In this document: in pieces, positions 15,243-23,013 of the stretch | How positions within the stretch are numbered: the stretch's first letter is position 1 | How the letters are laid out: each line of letters starts with the position of its first letter | Assembly (NCBI GenBank): GCA_016296635.1 | Contig: JAEDIZ010000015.1 | Location: forward strand, 1-28,544 | DNA from: Oscillospiraceae bacterium | Lineage (GTDB): Bacteria; Bacillota; Clostridia; Oscillospirales; Oscillospiraceae | Reading direction: 5' to 3' | DNA length: 28,544 nt | Notes under the pieces: model-generated | What the model saw: only the letters and a program-made list of their open reading frames with translations | Told to the model about the DNA's origin: nothing | Database searches by the model: none | Made by a program: the position numbers and the translations under genes

Positions 15243-15640
15243 GCCTCAAAATTCCTCGTAAACCGGCAGGCCGGATAATTGGGGCAGCCCCAGTATTTCT
15301 GTCCTTTTCTGGCCCCGGTCACGCCGGTGCGCAGAACCATCTGCGCGCCGCATTTGCTGCAGATTGGGATCTTTTGGGACTGGGCGCGCTGTCTGTGATA
15401 CTCCGCCCGGTTTTCAATTTTTTTATTGTCTGCAAACACGTCCGCATAGCGGATCGCCGTGCAATGCGCCTTCATGGCGATCTCCACCGCCAGCTGATCG
15501 TACAGACGCCGCAGCTCCGCCTCCTCTGCACCGGAAGCCAGTTTCCGCTGCAGATACTGTACAGGATCGGAGCCGACCTTTTTTCTGAATGCGTCCATGA
15601 ATCGTTCTCTGTCACTTTTTGCCTGTCTTTTCGGGTACAT
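15239..15640 (-). CDS. Small protein with topoisomerase-type C4 zinc ribbon
   Basis: The 133-residue protein has a helical, basic N-terminus (to about residue 90) and a C-terminal zinc ribbon: CSKCG at about 95-99 and GCPNYPAC near 120, in a C-x2-C-x21-C-x5-C spacing. This is the zf-C4 module found at the end of topoisomerase I and in restriction-type proteins, here without any catalytic domain. It probably binds nucleic acid, but a specific role cannot be assigned. AAGGAGGTG precedes the ATG. It is cotranscribed with truA (4-nt overlap) and probably with the deacetylase 52 nt upstream. Confidence 0.8.
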   Translation of the reverse strand: MYPKRQAKSDRERFMDAFRKKVGSDPVQYLQRKLASGAEEAELRRLYDQLAVEIAMKAHCTAIRYADVFADNKKIENRAEYHRQRAQSQKIPICSKCGAQMVLRTGVTGARKGQKYWGCPNYPACRFTRNFEA

Positions 15641-15692
15641 GGCTGCACCTCCTTACAAAATAAGTATATCTCAGCTTCCGCTTTTCTTCCAG

Positions 15693-16859
15693 TTATTGAT
15701 CTGTCTGTTTGATATAGTACTGGAAATCTGACAAGGGAGACTGTCGGGAAATATAAAACCGCTGGATGCGGAAGGGATCAACCGACGTATTGTAAAGATA
15801 CCCCGCCATGCGCATCCCATAATCATAATACTGCTTTGCCACGTCGATGGTCAGCTGATTGAAGCCGCCGCTGGGATAGCACAGCACATTGGGGATCTTT
15901 CCGGTGAGAGAGGCAATGATCCGCTGACTTTCTCCAAGCTCCCATTCCAGCTGCTCCTGCGTAAGCGTGTTCAGATACGGATGCGTCATGGAATGACTCT
16001 GAATGGAGACGAGTCCGGACTGCGACAGCTCCGTAACCTGCTCTGCCGTCATCTTATGGGGTTGACCGAGGCTGCCGGCGATCACGAAAACCGTTGCTTT
16101 TACATTGTATTTCTGCAGCAGCGGAAAAAGCTCCGTGTAATTGTCATCATAGCCGTCATCGAAGGTCAGAACCACCGGCTTGTCATAGTCCTCCAAATGG
16201 CAGAGATCTTCCATCCAGATCGCATCATAGCCGTTCTCCGTCATCCACGCCAGCTGCTCTTCGAGTCTGGACGGACTGACAAAAAGATCGGAATAGCCCC
16301 AGCAGTCATCGCTGACGGCGTGATACATCAGAATCGGCACTTTAACGCCCTCTGGCACCTCACCGATCGAAATACGCTTTGCATAATAGACAATGCCAGC
16401 TTCCGTTTCTCCCTGCTCCAGTTCAATAAGCTCCGTCAGTCTGTCCAACGGCGCATAAGAAATACCGTCCTGCTCTCTCAGATCTTCTTTGAGTGCAGTC
16501 CAAGTTTCTTCGTCGAGGGATAAGACATTCTGATCATAAGCATCCCCGTTTTTCACCGGAACAAACCGCGTTCCTCCGTCTTTTTGCAGCTGAACCGGTA
16601 TTCCAAGCATCCGGATCTGCTCCGCCGGTTCCATGGGCGGCAGCGCAGGCTCTTCCGGGATGATTTCCTCGGAGACCTGCTGCTCCTCAATCATCTCTTC
16701 TTTGGCTGTGTCGTCCGCAGAGGCGGGAACCTGCTCCGTTTCCTCGACAGCTGCAGATTCCGGCTGCATCTGCACAGATGCCGATTCTGACGCGCATCCT
16801 GCCAGCATCCCAAGAACAATCAGGCAGATCATAACGACAAGCAGCTTTTTTCTTCCCAT
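15693..16859 (-). CDS. Lipoprotein polysaccharide deacetylase (NodB domain)
   Basis: This 388-residue protein carries a lipoprotein signal (basic start, hydrophobic 6-18, lipobox LAGC with Cys22) and a Glu/Pro-rich spacer. The NodB domain is in the second half: VPILMYHAVS, the metal-binding TFDDGYDDN, SHSMTHPYL and YPSGGFN. It should be anchored on the outer face of the membrane and deacetylate peptidoglycan or another surface glycan. The Arg of the usual RxPY motif is replaced (YPSGGF), as in the YadE/PgaB-like branch. The start at 16859 has GAGGG upstream and a good promoter; the frame reaching 17018 crosses that promoter. It heads the operon with the zinc-ribbon protein and truA. Confidence 0.9.
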   Translation of the reverse strand: MGRKKLLVVMICLIVLGMLAGCASESASVQMQPESAAVEETEQVPASADDTAKEEMIEEQQVSEEIIPEEPALPPMEPAEQIRMLGIPVQLQKDGGTRFVPVKNGDAYDQNVLSLDEETWTALKEDLREQDGISYAPLDRLTELIELEQGETEAGIVYYAKRISIGEVPEGVKVPILMYHAVSDDCWGYSDLFVSPSRLEEQLAWMTENGYDAIWMEDLCHLEDYDKPVVLTFDDGYDDNYTELFPLLQKYNVKATVFVIAGSLGQPHKMTAEQVTELSQSGLVSIQSHSMTHPYLNTLTQEQLEWELGESQRIIASLTGKIPNVLCYPSGGFNQLTIDVAKQYYDYGMRMAGYLYNTSVDPFRIQRFYISRQSPLSDFQYYIKQTDQ

Positions 16860-16914
16860 GGAATCCCTCTTTTCCCCGGGTCGATTCACGCAGACCCGAT
16901 CATCCATTATCGGT

Positions 16915-16943
16915 ATTATACCGCGATTGCGCCTTTTTTCCAA
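16915..16943 (-). promoter_or_regulatory. Promoter of the deacetylase operon
   Basis: On the minus strand TTGGAA (16943-16938), 17-bp spacer, perfect TATAAT (16920-16915). The -10 is inside the small palindrome GGTATAATACC. Confidence 0.78.
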
Positions 16944-17031
16944 TATGAAAAATGTTTTACACCGGCTAGCATTATTCTTTTCAGAATGCACCTTCTGCCA
17001 TCTCTGTACAAAAATCATATTTGCACGAGGG

Positions 17032-17060
17032 TTGCACTTTTGCGAATCATCCCGTACAAT
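17032..17060 (+). promoter_or_regulatory. Promoter of the unknown membrane protein gene
   Basis: TTGCAC (17032-17037), 17-bp spacer, TACAAT (17055-17060). A second TTGCAC lies at 17021-17026, 11 bp upstream. Confidence 0.7.
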
Positions 17061-17125
17061 TGAAACAGTCTGTTCAATATGTTTCGAAGGTAATTGTTTT
17101 GAAACGCTTATACGGTGGTCTGAAA

Positions 17126-17728
17126 ATGACCTGGCTCAAAGTAATTTTGTTTGCGATCGCTGCTGGAGTCTATACGGGAGCGGTAATGCTTGTCCCGCGT
17201 CTGGAGGGTACATCCTTTCAGGATATCGGAATTTCTTATGAATGGTGGGTCATTTTTGCAGTTATCATTGTTGTGAACTGTAAAAACTGCTGGGGCGCAA
17301 TGCTGAAATGTTTTGTATTCTTCCTGATCAGCCAGCCCATTGTCTACATCGTAGAAATTCTGTTCGGCTCGTTATCGTTTGATATGGGATGGTACTACTA
17401 CAGCAATTTCTGGCTTCCCATGACCTTTCTCACGCTTCCTGGAGGATTGATTGCATATTTCTGCAGGAAGCAAAATGTTCTCGGCGGAATCGTCCTCGGG
17501 CTCGGAAATACGATTCAGGCGAGCCTGGTGCTGGTTTATTTTGGTATGGCAATAAAACAGTTTCCGTTTCATCTGCTGAGCGGACTTGTATGTGTCGCTT
17601 CCATCATCGTAATGACCCTGTTTATCCAGAAAAAGAAAGCAATCCGCCTGATTGCAATTTTACTTCCGATCGTGCTGACTGCAGCAATTGCGGTACTGGC
17701 AAAAATGAGCGGGCGCGTCCTTTTCTGA
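17126..17728 (+). CDS. Integral membrane protein of unknown function
   Basis: This 200-residue protein has about six hydrophobic helices, starting MTWLKVILFAIAAGVYTGAV. A WYYYSNFWLP aromatic loop lies mid-protein, and the last helix runs almost to the C-terminus. I do not recognise the family. The ATG at 17126 has GGTGG 9 nt upstream and is preferred. A longer frame opens at 17021 but would include the promoter, and an intermediate TTG at 17099 is possible. It is monocistronic, between its own promoter and a very strong terminator. Confidence 0.7.
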   Translation: MTWLKVILFAIAAGVYTGAVMLVPRLEGTSFQDIGISYEWWVIFAVIIVVNCKNCWGAMLKCFVFFLISQPIVYIVEILFGSLSFDMGWYYYSNFWLPMTFLTLPGGLIAYFCRKQNVLGGIVLGLGNTIQASLVLVYFGMAIKQFPFHLLSGLVCVASIIVMTLFIQKKKAIRLIAILLPIVLTAAIAVLAKMSGRVLF

Positions 17729-17737
17729 TATAATGCA

Positions 17738-17776
17738 GTCCCCTATGCAGAATTTTCCTGCATAGGGGACCTTTTT
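17738..17776 (+). terminator. Strong intrinsic terminator after the membrane protein gene
   Basis: A perfect 13-bp stem, GTCCCCTATGCAG (17738-17750) with CTGCATAGGGGAC (17758-17770), has a 7-nt loop and is followed by CTTTTTG. Confidence 0.93.
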
Positions 17777-17835
17777 GTCCATTGATCTTTTCCGTTCGAG
17801 CGAAAAAGATTGCCGTCCGATTGCAGAAATGCAGT

Positions 17836-17864
17836 TTGTTTTCCATGCAATCCGGTCATACTAT
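17836..17864 (+). promoter_or_regulatory. Candidate ferredoxin promoter
   Basis: TTGTTT (17836-17841), 17-bp spacer, TACTAT (17859-17864), 38 bp before the start codon. Confidence 0.5.
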
Positions 17865-17902
17865 CTTCAAAGGGCGTTATACCCATGCTTGGAGGAAAAT
17901 AA

Positions 17903-18082
17903 ATGCGATATATTGTCAACGAAAACTGCATCGGCTGCGGCCGGTGCGCTATGGTCTGCCCGCAGGTCTTTGAAATGACAGACGAGGGCGTCGCAAAGGC
18001 GGCGGATACGCCGACCGAGCCGACGGAAGAATCGGAGGACGCGAGAACCGGATGCCCGGTGGACGCCATTGAAAAGGTCTGA
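17903..18082 (+). CDS. Small single-cluster [4Fe-4S] ferredoxin
   Basis: This 59-residue ferredoxin begins MRYIVNENCIGCGRC. Cluster ligands are predicted as Cys9, Cys12, Cys15 and the distant Cys51 (in GCPVDAI). Cys19 (MVCP) would be the extra cysteine that, in Thermotoga-type ferredoxins, forms a disulfide with a second one; that partner is missing here. The middle is very acidic (TPTEPTEESED), as expected for an electron carrier. GGAGG lies 7 nt before the ATG. It sits alone, so its redox partner is unknown. It is too short for a standard length cutoff but the evidence is strong. Confidence 0.92.
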   Translation: MRYIVNENCIGCGRCAMVCPQVFEMTDEGVAKAADTPTEPTEESEDARTGCPVDAIEKV

Positions 18083-18100
18083 CCGACCGAAAATCGGAAT

Positions 18101-18129
18101 TTGCATTTCGGCTTTTTGAATGCTATACT
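18101..18129 (+). promoter_or_regulatory. Promoter of the GNAT gene
   Basis: TTGCAT (18101-18106), 17-bp spacer ending TGC, TATACT (18124-18129): a strong extended -10 promoter. A weak CCGAAA/TTTCGG hairpin with CTTTTT (18087-18117) overlaps the -35 and may end the ferredoxin transcript. Confidence 0.78.
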
Positions 18130-18162
18130 GCTTGCGAGATCTTTTCTTCGGAGGAAAAGAAC

Positions 18163-18720
18163 GTGGAGATTCGAACAGTCAGCATCAAGGATGCAGCACG
18201 GTTATTGGAAATCTATGCGCCGTATGTAGAAAAGACGGCAGTTTCTTTTGAATATGATGTGCCGACAGAAGCTGAATTTGAAAGCAGAATCAGCAAAACT
18301 CTTGCGGAGTATCCATACCTTGCAGCGGAAGAAAACGGAGTCATCCTCGGCTACGCCTATGCCTCAGCCTTTCATGGGCGGCAGGCCTACAAGCATTGCG
18401 TGGAAACTTCCATTTATGTTGCGCAGGAAGCAAGATGCAGAGGAATCGGGCGTGCGCTGTATACGGCGCTGGAGGAAATTCTTTTCAGACAAAATGTCTA
18501 TACGCTTTATGCCTGCGTTACCAAAACCGACCAGGCAGACGATGCACATCTGACAGACGGCAGCCTGCGCTTTCACGACAAACTGGGCTACAAGCCGGTC
18601 GGAGAACACAGACAGTGCGGTTACAAATTTGAGAAATGGTATAGTGTTGCATGGCTTGAAAAGCAGCTCGGGCAGAAACCGGAGCATCCGGAACCGTTCG
18701 TACCTTTTCCGCAGCTCTGA
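18163..18720 (+). CDS. GNAT family N-acetyltransferase (phosphinothricin acetyltransferase-like)
   Basis: This 185-residue acetyl-CoA-dependent acetyltransferase is of the Pat/YwnH type. Motif A, the acetyl-CoA pyrophosphate loop, is RCRGIGRALYTALEE. The N-terminus IRTVSIKDAARLLEIYAPYV and the GYAYASAFHGRQAY segment fit the phosphinothricin/amino acid acetyltransferase group. The C-terminal HDKLGYKPVGEHRQCGYKF is also conserved. The start is GTG with GGAGGAAAAG just upstream. Its natural substrate is probably an amino acid analogue such as methionine sulfone or sulfoximine, but this is inferred from the family. A perfect terminator follows. Confidence 0.88.
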   Translation: MEIRTVSIKDAARLLEIYAPYVEKTAVSFEYDVPTEAEFESRISKTLAEYPYLAAEENGVILGYAYASAFHGRQAYKHCVETSIYVAQEARCRGIGRALYTALEEILFRQNVYTLYACVTKTDQADDAHLTDGSLRFHDKLGYKPVGEHRQCGYKFEKWYSVAWLEKQLGQKPEHPEPFVPFPQL

Positions 18721-18728
18721 TTGAACAG

Positions 18729-18763
18729 AAAACCGGCGAGGACTTAAAGTCCTCGCCGGTTTT
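18729..18763. terminator. Bidirectional intrinsic terminator between GNAT and ktrA genes
   Basis: A perfect 17-bp stem, AAAACCGGCGAGGACTT (18729-18745) with AAGTCCTCGCCGGTTTT (18747-18763). The A/U-rich ends serve both directions. The effective loop is a few bases. Confidence 0.93.
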
Positions 18764-18768
18764 GCTTG

Positions 18769-19419
18769 TTACTTAAGAGACCGGATGGCATTCAGGGAAG
18801 CATAGTCACCAAGCAGAACCAGCGTGGCTGTCTCAGAGACAGTATAACTGCCGGCAGGTGAAACAGAAATGTTGTCATCCTGCTTTGTTCCGATGACCGC
18901 AACACCGTATGCCTCTCGGATTTTCAGATCCTTCAGCGATTTTCCGACCCAGGACCTCGGTGCTTTGACCTCGACAATTCCGAATTCATCGGAAAGTTCA
19001 ATATATTCCAGAATATTCGGCGAGGCAAGAGAACCGGCAATGCGGTCTGCAATCAACCGCTCCGGGATGATAACCTGATCGGCGCCCAGTTTCTCCAGAA
19101 TCTCACGATGGGTATCGTCGTGCGCCTTGCAGATGATGTGCGGAATCTTCAGAGAAAGCAGGTTCATGGTAATCAGGACGGATGCCGCCAGATCAGAGCC
19201 GAGTGCAACGATGGCACAGTCACAGTCTTCCACGCCGAGGCTTTTCAGTAAATCTCTGTCTTTTGCATCGCCTGCGACGGCCCTTGTGACCCGGTCGGCA
19301 ATCTTGTTAATGAGTGTAATCTGACGGTCAATGACCAGAACCTCTTCACCGAGTTCATACAGACGGGTTGCGATCTGCATTCCGAAACGGCCAAGGCCGA
19401 TAACTGCATAAGATTTCAT
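18769..19419 (-). CDS. ktrA: Potassium uptake regulatory subunit KtrA/TrkA (RCK protein)
   Basis: The 216-residue cytoplasmic protein has one RCK_N Rossmann domain (VIGLGRFGMQIATRLYEL, with VLVIDR following) and one RCK_C domain (about 135-216). It should form the octameric gating ring of a Ktr channel, binding ATP/ADP/NAD(H), and possibly c-di-AMP through RCK_C. A single RCK pair in about 220 residues fits KtrA better than the duplicated E. coli TrkA. It starts 12 nt after the stop of the membrane subunit gene, so the two form an operon. Confidence 0.92.
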   Translation of the reverse strand: MKSYAVIGLGRFGMQIATRLYELGEEVLVIDRQITLINKIADRVTRAVAGDAKDRDLLKSLGVEDCDCAIVALGSDLAASVLITMNLLSLKIPHIICKAHDDTHREILEKLGADQVIIPERLIADRIAGSLASPNILEYIELSDEFGIVEVKAPRSWVGKSLKDLKIREAYGVAVIGTKQDDNISVSPAGSYTVSETATLVLLGDYASLNAIRSLK

Positions 19420-19431
19420 ACGGGTTCCTCC

Positions 19432-20796
19432 TTATCCGATTAACAGATTGGTATGTGCAAACTGATAGCGGTCAGATTCCTTCGTCTGCAGGAATCCGAG
19501 ACTGATGGTCAGAATTCCGATGCGGCCGAAATACATGTAGAAGATTATCAGAAGCTTTGCGGCAGTACTCATGGACGGCGTAATGCCGGTGGTAAGACCA
19601 ACTGTGGCAAGCGCGGAAACAGCTTCGTACAAGCCGTTTGTAAAGCTGACGGGTGAGGTTGCACAGATCACGCCGCCGCCAAAAAATGCCAGCAGAATCA
19701 TGATGCCGAAAAGTGTTGTGGCATCTAAAACCTGCTTTTGCGGAATCGTGCGGCTGAACACATGGACGGTATCTCTGCCGCGGATCCGGGTATAAAGGAA
19801 AAGAACCAGCACGATGAAGGTCACGGTTTTCAGACCGCCTGCGGTGGAGCCGGAGCTACCGCCAATCAGCATCAGGAACATGGTAGCAGCTTTGCCGCCG
19901 TCAGACAGAAGCCCCTGATCAACCGCGGCAAAACCGGCGGTTCTCGTTGTGACGGACTGGAAAAATGCCGCCATAAGCTTCTGTGGAATCGTCATGGAGC
20001 CCAGCGTATCGGGATTGTTCCACTCTGTCAGACAGAAGATGAACGTTCCAAGCAGTAAAAGCGTTCCCGTGGTAATCAGCACCAGCTTGGTATATACACT
20101 CCATTTGCGGCAGCTGCGTACCCGCATCATATCATCCCAAACGACAAAGCCGATACCGCCAACGATGATCAGCAGCGAAAGAATCAGCAGAACCGGAGCA
20201 TCGCGCCCGAAAAGAACCATACTGCTGCCGGGTTCCTCAAAGCCGAGAATGTCAAAGCCGGCATTGCAGAACGCCGAGATTGAATGGAAGACGCCAAGCC
20301 GCAGCGCTTTTTTCAATCCGTACTTTGGAAGAAAACGAAGCGTCAGCAGGGCTGCGCCAAGACTTTCCGTACCGAGGCAGATGGCAAGCATCCGCTTTTG
20401 GATGCGCGTAGCGCTGCTCATATCATCGGAACCCATGGACTGGGCAATGAACATCTGTGTACTCATGTGGACTTTTCTGCGCAGGAAGAAGATGAAGAAG
20501 GAAGCAATCGACATGAAGCCGAGTCCGCCGATCTCTATCATGCACAGAATCACCGTCTGCCCAAAGCCGCTCCATTGCGTCCAGGTGTCCGCTAAAACAA
20601 GACCGGTGACGCAGGTAGCGGAGGTTGCAGTGAAAAGGGCGGTAAGAAGGCCGCAGCAGGAGCCGTCTCTGGAGGAAACGGGCAGGCTCAGCAGGATCGT
20701 GCCGAGGGCAATGATGGCCAGAAAGATCAGCGCAATAATCTGACTGATGTTGAACGGACGGCGCTTTTTTATGAGGAACTCAAAAAAATGCTGCAA
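19432..20796 (-). CDS. ktrB: Potassium uptake channel subunit KtrB/TrkH family
   Basis: This Trk/Ktr/HKT channel has about ten membrane helices in four M1-P-M2 repeats. The selectivity-loop signatures are ATSATCVTGL, SAFCNAGFDI, TTRTAGF and SALATVGLTTG. The intramembrane loop glycine stretch GGSSGSTAGGLKT is also clear. The frame opens at ATG 20850, but that ATG is inside the right arm of a hairpin with only a poor AAGGGG site. A TTG at 20796 has AAAGGA 9 nt upstream and gives a normal N-terminus, MQHFFEFLIKKRRPFN (454 residues), so it is preferred with moderate confidence. It is paired with ktrA. Confidence 0.9.
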   Translation of the reverse strand: MQHFFEFLIKKRRPFNISQIIALIFLAIIALGTILLSLPVSSRDGSCCGLLTALFTATSATCVTGLVLADTWTQWSGFGQTVILCMIEIGGLGFMSIASFFIFFLRRKVHMSTQMFIAQSMGSDDMSSATRIQKRMLAICLGTESLGAALLTLRFLPKYGLKKALRLGVFHSISAFCNAGFDILGFEEPGSSMVLFGRDAPVLLILSLLIIVGGIGFVVWDDMMRVRSCRKWSVYTKLVLITTGTLLLLGTFIFCLTEWNNPDTLGSMTIPQKLMAAFFQSVTTRTAGFAAVDQGLLSDGGKAATMFLMLIGGSSGSTAGGLKTVTFIVLVLFLYTRIRGRDTVHVFSRTIPQKQVLDATTLFGIMILLAFFGGGVICATSPVSFTNGLYEAVSALATVGLTTGITPSMSTAAKLLIIFYMYFGRIGILTISLGFLQTKESDRYQFAHTNLLIG

Positions 20797-20834
20797 AAAA
20801 TCACATCCTTTTTTCAAAGGTCTGCATGAATCGC

Positions 20835-20883
20835 AAAAAAGGAAACGCATCCAAAGCCCCTTCAGTCAGCTGGATCCGTTTCC
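20835..20883 (-). terminator. Terminator-like hairpin in the ktrB leader
   Basis: On the minus strand the 12-nt arms (20883-20872 and 20852-20841) pair with one mismatch around a 19-nt loop and are followed by six T (20840-20835). It lies 39 nt before the preferred ktrB start. It could end the upstream DUF2284 transcript or act as an attenuator of ktrBA. Confidence 0.7.
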
Positions 20884-20892
20884 CTATTAATC

Positions 20893-20923
20893 ATAATATG
20901 CCACATTTATTTGTGGATTTCAA
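20893..20923 (-). promoter_or_regulatory. Candidate ktrBA promoter
   Basis: On the minus strand TTGAAA (20923-20918), 19-bp spacer, TATTAT (20898-20893). The spacer contains the dyad CCACA/TGTGG (20901-20916). If used, transcription would begin just before the terminator-like hairpin. Confidence 0.45.
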
Positions 20924-20963
20924 GTGCAATCACAGTCCTTGACAGAAAAAACGCACAAATACC

Positions 20964-21491
20964 CTAGCGAAACAGAAAACACGCAGTATAGGTCAGCGTG
21001 TCTTTTCCGTAATAATACGGAAGATCGTTTTCCTGACAGACCCAGCTGACCAAAAGGCCGTAGGCCTCCATGGACAAGCAGGCTTTCTCCGGAAAACGGC
21101 AGGGTTCGGGCCATGCGCATTTTTCGCAGATCCGGCAGCCGCCGGAACCAAGGCAAAGCATATCTGAAGGAGTTCTCCGCAGAGCATCGGCGGTTTTTCT
21201 GATGTTCTGCTGATGCCGCTTTTCCAGCTCCTGCATTCCTTCTACATCAAAGGAATCCTCCAACTCCCCGGTGGTCTGCACAAGAATGCCGGAGGTGTAC
21301 GCGGACATACGCTCTGCGCATTGTTCCAATGTGCCGCACGCCGGCGGGCAAGTCCAGTTTCTGCCGTAAGCGCCGCATTTATCGGCGGCACACATGGCGC
21401 GCACCTTCGGATCCGCTTTCAGCGTTTTTATATCAAGAGGCACTGCATGACTGAAGCCCATGTCCAATGCAAGCTGCACAAGGTTATTCAT
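20964..21491 (-). CDS. DUF2284 cysteine-rich metal-binding protein
   Basis: This 175-residue protein has two cysteine clusters: CAADKCGAYGRNWTCPPACG (about 34-53) and CLGSGGCRICEKC with a following PCRFPEKAC (about 115-140). This is the DUF2284 pattern, often annotated as a predicted metal-binding (Fe-S) protein, and I recall it being found with corrinoid methyltransferase systems. The ATG at 21491 overlaps the end of the corrinoid-activator gene by 8 nt, with GAGG inside that gene as the ribosome site. Coupled translation suggests a role with the activator, perhaps electron delivery. This is inference; no activity is known to me. Confidence 0.85.
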   Translation of the reverse strand: MNNLVQLALDMGFSHAVPLDIKTLKADPKVRAMCAADKCGAYGRNWTCPPACGTLEQCAERMSAYTSGILVQTTGELEDSFDVEGMQELEKRHQQNIRKTADALRRTPSDMLCLGSGGCRICEKCAWPEPCRFPEKACLSMEAYGLLVSWVCQENDLPYYYGKDTLTYTACFLFR

Positions 21492-22995
21492 CTTCATCAT
21501 CCTCTTCAAAGCTCAGATAATCCACGTAGCAGTCCTGAAATTCCGGCAGGCTGGCCAGTTCAAGAAACTGCGTTCTCGTTGCCAGCTGCGCCGCGCGTTC
21601 AAACTCTTTTTCTGACAGCGCAGACATTTTCGCCCCTTCCCCCGCAGCATTACCGACGGGGACGATCCGGTCAAGAAGAACCGGAGGAATCATGCCGATG
21701 GCGCAGGCAGATGACGGTCGAAGGAAATTACCGAAGGCTCCCGCAAGATACACAGTTTCTATTTCCTCGGCGCATTTGCCGAACTGCTTCAGCAGCAGCT
21801 CAATGCCGGCGCGGATTGCCGCCTTTGCCAACTGCACCTCACGAACATCCTTCTGCGTCAGAACAACGCCGTCACAAAGACGCACCGCATCGCAGCCGTC
21901 GGCGGTTGTCCAAAACGCCGGATCGCAGCTATCCTTTTCCATGCGGCCGCTGCCGCTGATCATACCCAGTTCCAAAAGAACCCCAACGGCGTCCAATAGG
22001 CCGGAGCCGCAGATTCCCTTTGCACTGCCGCCGCCGATCACCGAGCAGCAAGGCGCGCCGTTTTCTGCCGTCACCTTGTCGATGGCGCCTTCCGCGCCGC
22101 GCATGCCGCAGAAGATCTTTGCGCCCTCAAAGGCAGGCCCTGCGGCAGTGGAGCAGGCGATACGGCGGTCTTTATCCGCAAGCACCATCTCCCCGTTTGT
22201 GCCGATATCGATCAGCAGCGTCAGCTTTGTCAGCTGATCGAAGTCGGCGGCTGCCATACAGCCGACAGTATCCGCCCCGATAAAGCCCGCAATGTTCGGC
22301 AGGATCCGGACGATTCCGTCTTTTGCAATGGGAAGGATTCCCTCTGCAGGCAGCGTCATGGCGGAGCAAACCTTCGGCATATAGGGCGGCACAGTCAGAG
22401 AGATCAAATCGATGCCGAGTAGCAAGTGATGCATGGCGGTGTTGCCGACGATAGCGGCAGCCGTAATCTGCTCCGGCAGAATCCCGGCCTTTTCGCAGAC
22501 CTGCACCGTCAGCTCACAAAGACAGCTGCGGATGCAGTCTTTCAGTTCCCCGGCACCGCCGTTCATGGCATGACCGATTCTTGAAATGACATCCGCACCG
22601 TACTGCGTCTGCGGATTGAGCATACTGGCATCCGCCAGCTGATTGCCGGACCTTCCATCCATCAAAAACGCAACAACGGTTGTTGTCCCGATGTCGAAGG
22701 CAAGTACAAAGCGATGCGCACCGTCCGGGACAATCTGCTGCGATGTCCCGGCTGTCAGAATATGGTGCTTTGCGGTCTCGGAAACCGTAACTGTGATGTC
22801 CCTGTCAACGAGGTACTGACAGGAACGGACGGCTTTTCCGTCCACCAAAACGGTGCATTTGCCGCAGGTTCCTTTGCCGCCGCAGGGCGCATCTGGATGC
22901 AGTCCGGCTTCTCTTAATATATTTTGAAGAACGGCATTTTGGGGGACGGAAACCGTTTTTCTGACCGGCAGAACCGTAACATGATATTGATTCAT
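21484..22995 (-). CDS. RACo-type reductive activator of corrinoid proteins (2Fe-2S plus ASKHA/DUF4445)
   Basis: RACo proteins use ATP to reduce inactive Co(II) corrinoid to Co(I), repairing methyltransferase cofactors. The 503-residue protein has an N-terminal [2Fe-2S] ferredoxin domain with Cys38, Cys44, Cys47 and Cys59 (CGGKGTCGKC, then SC). An ASKHA ATPase-like region follows (FDIGTTTVVAFL, IVGNTAMHHLL, LIDIGTNGEMVLA, AAGPAFEGAKI, GICGSGLLDAV, YLAGAFGNFL). It is shorter than the roughly 630-residue Carboxydothermus RACo. The ATG at 22995 is chosen because AAAGGA is 8 nt upstream; the ATG at 23004 is too close to it. It is the second gene of the lysR-raco-DUF2284 operon, divergent from the methyltransferase and corrinoid protein genes it should serve. 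Confidence 0.93.
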   Translation of the reverse strand: MNQYHVTVLPVRKTVSVPQNAVLQNILREAGLHPDAPCGGKGTCGKCTVLVDGKAVRSCQYLVDRDITVTVSETAKHHILTAGTSQQIVPDGAHRFVLAFDIGTTTVVAFLMDGRSGNQLADASMLNPQTQYGADVISRIGHAMNGGAGELKDCIRSCLCELTVQVCEKAGILPEQITAAAIVGNTAMHHLLLGIDLISLTVPPYMPKVCSAMTLPAEGILPIAKDGIVRILPNIAGFIGADTVGCMAAADFDQLTKLTLLIDIGTNGEMVLADKDRRIACSTAAGPAFEGAKIFCGMRGAEGAIDKVTAENGAPCCSVIGGGSAKGICGSGLLDAVGVLLELGMISGSGRMEKDSCDPAFWTTADGCDAVRLCDGVVLTQKDVREVQLAKAAIRAGIELLLKQFGKCAEEIETVYLAGAFGNFLRPSSACAIGMIPPVLLDRIVPVGNAAGEGAKMSALSEKEFERAAQLATRTQFLELASLPEFQDCYVDYLSFEEDDEDE

Positions 22996-23013
22996 ATGAC
23001 GCATCCTTTCAGA

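Noticed and set aside
20835..20963. A c-di-AMP (ydaO-type) riboswitch upstream of ktrB
   Set aside because: Such a riboswitch is expected for potassium genes, but only a single hairpin is visible and the leader from the candidate start is about 90 nt, too short for the known class.
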